The notes beneath the pieces were generated by a model. The model was not told where the DNA came from, ran no database searches, and saw only the letters and a list, made by a program, of their open reading frames with translations. Position numbers and translations under genes: made by a program. Shown here piece by piece: positions 50,464 to 57,815 of a stretch of DNA of 64,000 bases (position 1 is the first letter of the stretch; the number at the start of each line of letters is the position of its first letter). This stretch comes from an uncultured Acetatifactor sp. Lineage in GTDB: Bacteria > Bacillota > Clostridia > Lachnospirales > Lachnospiraceae. Location of the stretch: positions 38,902-102,901 of the forward strand of contig CAJTVB010000001.1 in assembly GCA_910579755.1 (NCBI GenBank), given 5' to 3'.

Positions 50464-51735
50464 ATGACGATACTCAGGGATTTATCCATATTTTGGGCCA
50501 TGATTCATGTAATATTTCTTTTTCTTATGTTGTTTCGGTCTCGATTTACCGGAAAAAAGACCATGGCTGCAGCGGGAATCGGCATGGGCCTATTGATGGC
50601 GGCAAACGGGGCGGGACTGATATTCTTCGGTTTAGAGGCGCTGTCCAAGGCATTCCTGTTTACCTGTTCCATCCCCAGTTTTATTTTTTTCTATGTGATG
50701 AGTGTGGATAAACGGTTCAGATTTCTGCTTTCCTTCTGTCTGGCGGACACCACCTGCCTGTGGGTCATGGCGGTCACAAACCTGTTGGATTTCTATCTTG
50801 GCGGAGGATATTATGTGCTGATGTTTGTAAGCCGGCTGATTGCATTTCCGCTGCTGGAATATCTGGCATGGCGGTATTTGAGAAAGCCCTATTTGAAACT
50901 GCAGGATGCGGTGAAAAGAGGATGGGCGGTTTTTGCGGGAATGACAATGATGTATTACGTTCTGCTGGTAGTAGTGGTACAGTTTCCCACGAATATCATA
51001 AACCGTCCGGAAGACACATTTCTCTGTGTGCTGGTACTGATACTTATGCTGTTTAATTACGGTACCATCTTTACGTCGCTCTACCGCCAGCTTCTGCTTT
51101 ACCAAAAGCAGCAGAGAGAACGGAGCCTGATAGAGCAGAAGAATATGCTGGAGGCACAGCTGGAGAATCAGCAGCGTATCCGGAAAATGAAGCATGACAT
51201 GAAAGGATATACGGCTACGCTTTCCGGTCTGCTGACCAACGGGAAAATTGAAGAGGCGCTGACGTATTTAAAGGGCGTTGAGGCGAAAATGGACCCCATG
51301 TCAGGGCAGTTCTGCGCCAATTCCTATATCAATGCGGTGTTCGTCCACTATGCGGGAAAGCTGGAGGAAATGGGCGCTGAATTCAGGAATGATATACAGA
51401 TCGGGGATGCAGAGGTGCCTTATATGGAGGTGTGCCAGATTCTTTCCAATGGGCTGGAAAATGCCTGCGATGCCTTAAAGGGACTGGAAAAAGAGAAACG
51501 TAAGGTTTCCGTGCAGATGAAGTATAACAAAAACTATCTTTTGATACGGATCAGAAACCGATGCTCGGACGATCTGTTCGTGAAGCGGGGGGAGACTGTT
51601 CCCACCAGCAAGACAGAACCGGAACACGGTTTCGGCCTTCCCACCATACAGGAGGCGGCAAAACGGCTTGGCGGAGACATGTCCTGCTATACGGAAAACG
51701 GATACTTTCTGTTGGATGTGATGGTCATGACATAG
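50464..51735 (+). CDS. AgrC/GHKL-type sensor histidine kinase
   Basis: 423 residues. Five to six membrane helices fill about 8-205, as in peptide-sensing AgrC/ComD-type kinases. A coiled coil leads to the phospho-acceptor in KMKHDMKGY (His about 243), and the ATP-binding GHKL domain has LSNGLENACDAL (N box, about 328) and EPEHGFGLPTIQEAAKRLGG (G box, about 387). It forms a two-component pair with the regulator upstream. No AgrB/AgrD-like precursor gene is seen, so the signal is unknown. Confidence 0.9.
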   Translation: MTILRDLSIFWAMIHVIFLFLMLFRSRFTGKKTMAAAGIGMGLLMAANGAGLIFFGLEALSKAFLFTCSIPSFIFFYVMSVDKRFRFLLSFCLADTTCLWVMAVTNLLDFYLGGGYYVLMFVSRLIAFPLLEYLAWRYLRKPYLKLQDAVKRGWAVFAGMTMMYYVLLVVVVQFPTNIINRPEDTFLCVLVLILMLFNYGTIFTSLYRQLLLYQKQQRERSLIEQKNMLEAQLENQQRIRKMKHDMKGYTATLSGLLTNGKIEEALTYLKGVEAKMDPMSGQFCANSYINAVFVHYAGKLEEMGAEFRNDIQIGDAEVPYMEVCQILSNGLENACDALKGLEKEKRKVSVQMKYNKNYLLIRIRNRCSDDLFVKRGETVPTSKTEPEHGFGLPTIQEAAKRLGGDMSCYTENGYFLLDVMVMT

Positions 51736-51799
51736 TAACGGAGCGTTACCGTTTCCGGAGTGAAGGAATATTGACAAAAGCTTTGAGGGGGGAAATTAA

Positions 51800-52417
51800 A
51801 TAAGAGACAAATTCTTATATAGAAAGTGGAAACGCATATTTGACGCTGTTTTGTCTTTGATCAGTCTGGCAGTATTGAGTCCGGTTTTGCTGTTGACAGC
51901 GCTGGCAGTCTATCTGGATGATCCCCAGGGAAGTCCGCTTTTTCGGCAGTGTCGTGTGGGGAAGAACGGAAAGCTCTTTGTTATGTATAAATTTCGTACC
52001 ATGATTAAGGGGGCGGAGGAAATGAAACGGGATATGGCTGCCATGAATGAAATGGACGGGCCGGTATTCAAGATCAAAAACGATCCCCGGATTACCAGAT
52101 TGGGAAGCTTTCTGAGAAAAACAGGTCTGGATGAACTGCCTCAGCTTATCAATGTGCTGAAGGGGGATATGAGCCTTGTGGGCCCCAGACCTCCGCTGCC
52201 GGAAGAGACGGCCAGATATACGGAATATCAAAAACGGCGTCTTGAGGTTCTGCCGGGGATAACCTGTACATGGCAGATCCTGCCTGATAGAAATGATATC
52301 CTTTTTAAGGACTGGATTGAAATGGATCTTGAATATATTGAAAATCAGTCTTTTTTATTGGACTTAAAAGTGATACTAAAAACCCCTGGGGCCATGATAC
52401 ATAAGGACGGAAGATAG
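51800..52417 (+). CDS. Bacterial sugar transferase (exopolysaccharide initiating enzyme), apparent ATA start
   Basis: Phosphoglycosyl transferase of the small PglC/WcaJ-C type, which loads the first sugar phosphate on undecaprenyl phosphate. The N-terminal RKWKRIFDAVLSLISLAVLSPVLLL (about 8-32) is the conserved basic patch plus membrane hairpin; VMYKFRTMI, GLDELPQLINVLKGDMSLVGPRP (about 117-139) and the C-terminal IKNDPRITRLG are also present. The frame has a stop at 51797, and the first codon after it, ATA at 51800, lies seven bases after GAGGGGGG, exactly where an ATG is expected. The next usual start, TTG 51851, removes the basic patch. 205 residues. See the findings. Confidence 0.88.
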   Translation: MRDKFLYRKWKRIFDAVLSLISLAVLSPVLLLTALAVYLDDPQGSPLFRQCRVGKNGKLFVMYKFRTMIKGAEEMKRDMAAMNEMDGPVFKIKNDPRITRLGSFLRKTGLDELPQLINVLKGDMSLVGPRPPLPEETARYTEYQKRRLEVLPGITCTWQILPDRNDILFKDWIEMDLEYIENQSFLLDLKVILKTPGAMIHKDGR

Positions 52418-52428
52418 GAGGAAGGATT

Positions 52429-53190
52429 ATGAATCAATTTCGAACAGCTTTTTTCGGAGGATATCGGAAGGAGCAGGTGGATGAATATGTAAACAGTATG
52501 ATCGCACAGCTGGAGCAGATGAAGGAAAGCTTTCTGACGAAGGAGGAAGAGGAAAATCGTCTGCGGGAAGAGCTGGCCGTAATGCAGAAGCGGATGGAGG
52601 GTCTGGAAAATCAGCAGAACACCAGGATTGAAGAGCTGGAGAACCAATTGAAAGCCAGGAGGACGGAGCTGGAGAAGAAAACAAAGCACCAGGCAGAGCT
52701 GGAGGAAAAGCTGAAAAATCAGCAGGATGATTACGAGTCGGCTTCCCGTATTCTGCAGATGGCGGAAAGAGAAGCAAAAATAATCGAAGATGAAGCTCAG
52801 CAGAAAGCTGTATCCTATTACAGAAAGGCGGAGGCCGATATCATAGCCAGAAATGAAGCGGCAAAAAATGAACTTTCTGCCGCACGTTATCAGATTCTGC
52901 AGTATCTGGAATCTCTGAATTCTACACGAAATAAATTGGCGGATACATACGCGGAGCTGGGCTGTCTGGTCAAAAGGATGCCCTCCTGCATGGAGGATCT
53001 TATTCCTGCCATTTCTTTTGAGGGGCAGACTGGTGCAGGAGCGGTAATCGGAACCGGGGAGGCAGCAGAAAGAGGACGTGTGCTGGATCTTCTGAAACGG
53101 GAGGGATATCAGTCCGAGCATATATCCAGGCAGATTCCCAAAAGCCCGACTCTGAAAAGCCAGACAGATGAAAGCAGGTATGCCCTTTGA
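52429..53190 (+). CDS. DivIVA-like coiled-coil protein
   Basis: A 253-residue cytoplasmic protein. Residues 4-21 (FRTAFFGGYRKEQVDEYV) match the DivIVA/GpsB N-terminal membrane-targeting region (F..A.FGGY....VD.F). A long coiled coil follows (about 22-165, Glu/Lys/Gln-rich), then a weakly conserved tail. DivIVA proteins bind curved membrane and recruit partners at poles and septa. Its position between the initiating sugar transferase and the first glycosyltransferase suggests that it places or organises the polysaccharide machinery. AGGAGGAAGG precedes the ATG. Not the cell-division divIVA by context. Confidence 0.72.
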   Translation: MNQFRTAFFGGYRKEQVDEYVNSMIAQLEQMKESFLTKEEEENRLREELAVMQKRMEGLENQQNTRIEELENQLKARRTELEKKTKHQAELEEKLKNQQDDYESASRILQMAEREAKIIEDEAQQKAVSYYRKAEADIIARNEAAKNELSAARYQILQYLESLNSTRNKLADTYAELGCLVKRMPSCMEDLIPAISFEGQTGAGAVIGTGEAAERGRVLDLLKREGYQSEHISRQIPKSPTLKSQTDESRYAL

Positions 53191-54308
53191 GAATAGCAAT
53201 GATCGGGCATAAGCAGGTGCCATCGGGGGCAGGCGGCGTCGAGGTGGTAGTGGAAGAGCTTGCCGTAAGAATGGCGGCGCAGGGGCACACGGTGGCGTTG
53301 TATAACCGTGGTAGCAGAGGGAAAAAGCGGCAGAAAACATATAAAGGAGTCCGGCTTTACAGTGTCCCTGTTCTTCCTTTTCCCGGGGTAAATGTACCTC
53401 TTTATGCTTTTTGCGGGGTAGTGTGCGCATTACTTAAGGGATATGATGTGATTCATCTTCATGCGGAAGGGCCGGGCTGCGCGGCGCTTTTAACAAGGCT
53501 GTTTCGGGTTCCGTCGGTGGTATCCGTGCATGGGCTGGACTGGAAAAGGAGCAAATGGGGACGGTTTGCTTCCGGCTATTTAAAGTGGGCAGAAAAGATT
53601 TCCGTGTTAAATGCAGATGAAATAATTGTTTTGTCCGAAAGCAGCCGGCAGTATTTTCAGAGTACATACGGGCGAAAGACCCGGCTGATTCCCAACGGAA
53701 CCTTGATCGGAAAGTATCGCCCGCCAATGCTGCTTCGTTCTCTGGGAATAGAAAAGAACGATTATGTTTTATTTCTGGCCCGTCTGGTGCCGGAGAAGGG
53801 ACTTCACTATCTGCTTTCGGCGTTTCGAAAAGCAGATACGGATAAAAAACTGATTATTGCGGGCAGCTTTGCATCGGAGGATGCCTATGCCCGGAAAATC
53901 CGCCAAATGACGGAACTGGATCCCAGAGTCAGAATGGTTGGTTTTGTCAGAGGACGTTTAAGAGAAGAATTATATTCCAACTGCTGTCTTTATGTTCTGC
54001 CCAGCGAAGTGGAGGGAATGGCCCTGAGCCTTTTGGAGGCGCTTGGTTTCGGTGTGCCCTGTCTGGTAAGCGATATTCCGGAAAACCGTGAAATTGCGGA
54101 GCCCTATCTGCACTTTTTCCGGAAAGGAGACACAGGGCATCTGAGAGAGCAGCTGGAGCTTCTTTTGAAGCAGCCGGCAGTGGCAGAACGCCGTAAGGAG
54201 CAGGTTTGCTGGATCAGAGAGAATTATTCCTGGGATTCGATAACCGAACAAACGATGGGCATTTATCGGAGGGTTATTGAAAAGTATGAAAATACTGATT
54301 GTCAATAA
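53187..54308 (+). CDS. GT4-family glycosyltransferase
   Basis: A 373-residue GT-B fold enzyme. The N-terminal half has VPSGAGGVEVVVEELAVRMAAQGH (about 9-32) and the C-terminal half has VLFLARLVPEKGLHYLLSAFRKA (about 192-214) and LPSEVEGMALSLLEALGFGVPCLVSDI (E-x7-E motif, about 272-298), which bind the nucleotide sugar. TTG 53187 overlaps the previous stop; ATG 53199 is a possible alternative. It adds a sugar to the growing lipid-linked repeat unit, type unknown. Confidence 0.88.
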   Translation: MRIAMIGHKQVPSGAGGVEVVVEELAVRMAAQGHTVALYNRGSRGKKRQKTYKGVRLYSVPVLPFPGVNVPLYAFCGVVCALLKGYDVIHLHAEGPGCAALLTRLFRVPSVVSVHGLDWKRSKWGRFASGYLKWAEKISVLNADEIIVLSESSRQYFQSTYGRKTRLIPNGTLIGKYRPPMLLRSLGIEKNDYVLFLARLVPEKGLHYLLSAFRKADTDKKLIIAGSFASEDAYARKIRQMTELDPRVRMVGFVRGRLREELYSNCCLYVLPSEVEGMALSLLEALGFGVPCLVSDIPENREIAEPYLHFFRKGDTGHLREQLELLLKQPAVAERRKEQVCWIRENYSWDSITEQTMGIYRRVIEKYENTDCQ

Positions 54309-55500
54309 ATTTTTATATCCCCGGGGCGGAGCGGAGACCTATATTGACAGGATCGGCAGGGCGCTGAAGAGCCTGGGGCATTCGGTTCAATATTTCGGAA
54401 TGTGCGACAGACGAAATACTATGGGAAATGAACTGGGGCTGGAAACGGGGGCCATGGATTTTCACTCCCGGAGTCTGTCACGTTTTACCTATCCTCTGCG
54501 GATTCTGTATTCCACGGAGGCCAGCCGGAAGCTGCAGAAGGTGGCGGCAGCGTTTGAGCCGGATGTGATTCATTTGAATAATATCAATTTTCAGCTGACG
54601 CCATCGGTGATCCACAGGGCGGCAAAAATGGGCATTCCCATGGTCCAGACGGTCCATGATTTTCAAATGATCTGTCCCAACCACCTGATGCTGGAGCCTC
54701 GAAAAAAGGTTCTCTGTGACAAATGTGTGGAGGGGAGTAAATGGAATTGTGCGCGAAATCGATGTATTCATGGTTCTCTTGCCAAGAGTGTGCTGGGAAG
54801 CCTGGAGGGAGAGCTGTATCGGTATCTGCCGGAGTATGACAAAATCAGCCGGTTTGTCTGTCCCAGCTTTTTTTTGGAGAAGCAGCTTTTGAGGGATCCT
54901 CGATATGCCGGAAAAACCACGGTATTGCACAACTTCACCCTGAAAGGAGAAGAGGCGCTTGAGCTGGAAAAGCAGGACTATGTACTGTATTTTGGCAGGC
55001 TTGCGGAGGAAAAAGGGATTCACAGGCTGTTGGAGGCCTGCAGGAGGCTGCCGGATATTCCCTTTGTGGCCGCCGGAAGCGGGCCGCTGGAGGGACTGTT
55101 TGATGACTGCCCGCCCAATGTAAGATTTGTGGGATTTCGCACAGGACAGGAGCTGGACAGATTGATTTCTCAGGCACGCTTTTCCGTTTATTTCCCGGTC
55201 TGGTATGAGAACTGTCCCTTATCCGTACTGGAATCTCTGGCGCTGGGAACGCCGGTTCTGGCAAACCGCATCGGCGGTATAGAGGAGCTGGTGAGGGATG
55301 GAGAAACCGGCGTCCTGATCGATGAATTCACACCGGATCATTATGCGGCACAGATTGACCGGCTGTATCGGGATAAGGAACGGCTGGCGAAGCTTACAAA
55401 GAACTGTCAAAGACAGGAGGGCATTATGACCCTGGAGGTATACTGTGAAAAACTGCTGCAGCTGTATGGAGCTGTCTGCAGAAAGGGAAAACGCCAATGA
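54286..55500 (+). CDS. GT4-family glycosyltransferase with a cysteine cluster
   Basis: 404 residues. MKILIVNKFLYPRGGAETYIDRIGRALKSLGH (N-terminal fold) and VLYFGRLAEEKGIHRLLEACRRL, FPVWYENCPLSVLESLALGTPVLANRIGGIEELV (about 301-334) are GT4 landmarks. An insert near 142-158 has CDKCVEGSKWNCARNRC, four Cys that could bind zinc; such clusters occur in several GT4 enzymes of capsule loci. ATG 54286 is preferred over TTG 54277 (both follow GGAGGG). It overlaps the previous gene by 23 bases. Confidence 0.9.
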   Translation: MKILIVNKFLYPRGGAETYIDRIGRALKSLGHSVQYFGMCDRRNTMGNELGLETGAMDFHSRSLSRFTYPLRILYSTEASRKLQKVAAAFEPDVIHLNNINFQLTPSVIHRAAKMGIPMVQTVHDFQMICPNHLMLEPRKKVLCDKCVEGSKWNCARNRCIHGSLAKSVLGSLEGELYRYLPEYDKISRFVCPSFFLEKQLLRDPRYAGKTTVLHNFTLKGEEALELEKQDYVLYFGRLAEEKGIHRLLEACRRLPDIPFVAAGSGPLEGLFDDCPPNVRFVGFRTGQELDRLISQARFSVYFPVWYENCPLSVLESLALGTPVLANRIGGIEELVRDGETGVLIDEFTPDHYAAQIDRLYRDKERLAKLTKNCQRQEGIMTLEVYCEKLLQLYGAVCRKGKRQ

Positions 55501-56411
55501 AAAAGGTAATGAAAGGTCTGTTGTGGATTTTCCTGGTGCTGGGGATTCTGGCAGGCGCAGGCTGGGCCTGGATCAAATGGTCCAATCACAGGTTTGAGGA
55601 AACATTTTATACGATTTACTCCTATAAGGTGGAAACACCTGTAAGGGCAGTACTTTTAAGCGATCTGCATCAGTGCCTTTTCGGAGCGGACAACGAAGAG
55701 CTGGTTTCGCGGATCGGTGAGCTGGGACCGGATATTATTCTCATTGCCGGAGATGTGATTAATAAAAGTGAAACGGATATTGAGTATGCCCTCAGCCTGT
55801 GCAGCCGCCTTGCAGAGATCGCGCCGGTATATTATGGCCTGGGGAATCATGAAAACGAAGTAATATACGGTTCAGACCTAAACAGGGAATATCTGGAAGC
55901 CCGGCAGGAGGAGCTGGGAGAGGAGCAGGAGGATTTTACCCCGCTGATACAAAACAGGGAATTGCTGCAGGGCCTGGATCAGGCCGGTGTCTGCGTGGTG
56001 CAGAACCGATCCGTTTTGGCGGAAATTAAGGGAAGTCTGATCCGGATCGGGGGAATCAGCACCAATGTCAGCAGTTTTTGGCCCTATTCCGAACAGTTCG
56101 TTCATGAATTTATACAGGCGGAGGACGAGGTATTCAAAATTTTGATTTCTCATCGTCCTGAGCCGGCAGCGGAATATATTTTAGGAGAGCCTGTGGATCT
56201 GGTGGTATCGGGCCATAATCACGGCGGTATTATTCGGATTCCCGGGAAGGGCGGGGTGTTTTCGGCTGACGGCGGCTTTTTTCCGGAGTACACGGGAGGA
56301 ATGACAAAGCAGGGGGAGATGACGATGATTGTTGGCAGGGGACTTGGAGGGCATGGGATGCTCCCCAGGATTTTCAATCCGCCGGAGCTGGTGATTATAG
56401 ACATAAATTAA
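55497..56411 (+). CDS. Membrane-anchored metallophosphoesterase
   Basis: 304 residues with an N-terminal helix (about 7-26, GLLWIFLVLGILAGAGWAWI). The calcineurin-like motifs are in order: LLSDLH (about 53-58), IAGDVI (about 82-87), GNHE (about 116-119), ISHRPE and SGHNHGG (about 237-243). The family hydrolyses phosphoesters or pyrophosphates with two metals; UshA/YkuE-like members act on lipid or nucleotide substrates. In this locus a role on lipid-linked intermediates is plausible but not shown. The ATGA overlap with the preceding gene indicates co-translation. Confidence 0.87.
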   Translation: MKKVMKGLLWIFLVLGILAGAGWAWIKWSNHRFEETFYTIYSYKVETPVRAVLLSDLHQCLFGADNEELVSRIGELGPDIILIAGDVINKSETDIEYALSLCSRLAEIAPVYYGLGNHENEVIYGSDLNREYLEARQEELGEEQEDFTPLIQNRELLQGLDQAGVCVVQNRSVLAEIKGSLIRIGGISTNVSSFWPYSEQFVHEFIQAEDEVFKILISHRPEPAAEYILGEPVDLVVSGHNHGGIIRIPGKGGVFSADGGFFPEYTGGMTKQGEMTMIVGRGLGGHGMLPRIFNPPELVIIDIN

Positions 56412-56426
56412 GGAGCGGAAGATTTT

Positions 56427-57815
56427 ATGTTCTACCTGATAAAATATTACAAGCATCTGATGATATTGGCCTGTTTCTTTCCGGTATTATACGGAGGGCT
56501 GCATATTTTAGGCAAACGGTCCTGGTCATCCATTAAAGCATGGGCGGCAGGGTATCATCTGTTCAAAGGAAAACGGCTTTTGAGTCTCGTGATATTGTTG
56601 GTTTTTCTGTTGAATTTCTTTATGCTTCCTCTTTATGAGGGCCGGAATGCCTCGGCGGAGATTTCCCTGAATTATGCAAAGGCTTCTCAGGGTTTGAATC
56701 CGAATGGTACCAGATATAATCAAATGGATATTCTGGGAGGAGAGGTATTGGAAAGAGCCATAGAAAAGGGAGCGTTGACAGGTGTGGGAGTCAATGATCT
56801 GAAGGAGGTTCTGTCAGTGGGACCGCTGGTGCAGGGGGCCAGCCACAGCGAGGACGCCTACTTTATTTCCACCCAGTTTGGAATTTATTATAATGCCAGT
56901 CCTAATACGGCTCACTTAAAGGGAGAAACTCTTTTGACGCTGGTGACAGAAGCCTACAAGGAGTGGTTTATCCGGGAGTATTCGGAGAACATTCGTGTGT
57001 TGAAGCTGGATTTTACGGAAACGGAGAAAGAGGATTACCTGGATATCTGTGAATTTTTGAGGAAGCAGGCAGAGGCCATTGGCCGCTATATGCTGACCCT
57101 GTCCGGTGAAGAGGCGGCCTTTCAGTCCCAGAGTAGCGGAGAGACCTTTCAATCGATTTCTTCCCAGGCCTACACGGTGGCGGACGTGATGGTGGAACGT
57201 CTGGAGGCGTATGTGCTGGAGGACGGTATTTCAAAGGAAACGGGCAGATATGTGGAACGACTTAAGATACAGAATGTTTTTAAGGATTTTGACGCCAGGA
57301 AGGCGGCTGCTGCCAGCGAAAACAATCTGACGGCCATTTCCATGTATGAAAATGATATGGCCAGGATTGTTCTTGTTCCCACTTATGATACCAACTATCA
57401 GTTTTATATGTCTCAGACCCGGATCGGTATTGATGATTTTGCGGCTGATGCGGACAGCTTCGCCAATTCTAAAACGGCCATCCACAGTGAAATGGCCAGG
57501 AATGAGCATGTGGTACAAATGCTTTCGGGCAGATACGAACCGGACGGCATCAATGAAAAGGCGGAGCTTTTGATTTCCCAGATTGAGGCGGAGCTCAACA
57601 GACTGGCCCGTGCCGCCCAGAATCTGGTAAAGGAATTCAGCAATCGGCAGGCCAATGAATATATGACCATTACAGTCTTTACACGGGAACAGCAGGCAGC
57701 TTCCATTATTATGGAAATTTTTGCGTATACGCTGCTGTTTGCAGTGTGTATCCATATCTGCATGCTTGGGGTCCATATTAACAAAAACAGCAGAAAGAGG
57801 TCAGGTGGGACATGA
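56427..57815 (+). CDS. Wzz-like membrane protein (chain-length regulator paralogue 1)
   Basis: 462 residues. Two N-terminal helices (about 11-29 and 52-70) and one C-terminal helix (about 427-447) enclose an extracytoplasmic helical domain. Shortly after the second helix comes AEISLNYAKASQGLNPNGTRYNQMDI (about 76-101), which parallels ASSVIKYSNEGAADGLAPDGERIDVSEI in the next gene. A Wzz/polysaccharide co-polymerase role is inferred from this similarity and the locus. AGGAGCGGAAG precedes the ATG. Confidence 0.65.
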   Translation: MFYLIKYYKHLMILACFFPVLYGGLHILGKRSWSSIKAWAAGYHLFKGKRLLSLVILLVFLLNFFMLPLYEGRNASAEISLNYAKASQGLNPNGTRYNQMDILGGEVLERAIEKGALTGVGVNDLKEVLSVGPLVQGASHSEDAYFISTQFGIYYNASPNTAHLKGETLLTLVTEAYKEWFIREYSENIRVLKLDFTETEKEDYLDICEFLRKQAEAIGRYMLTLSGEEAAFQSQSSGETFQSISSQAYTVADVMVERLEAYVLEDGISKETGRYVERLKIQNVFKDFDARKAAAASENNLTAISMYENDMARIVLVPTYDTNYQFYMSQTRIGIDDFAADADSFANSKTAIHSEMARNEHVVQMLSGRYEPDGINEKAELLISQIEAELNRLARAAQNLVKEFSNRQANEYMTITVFTREQQAASIIMEIFAYTLLFAVCIHICMLGVHINKNSRKRSGGT

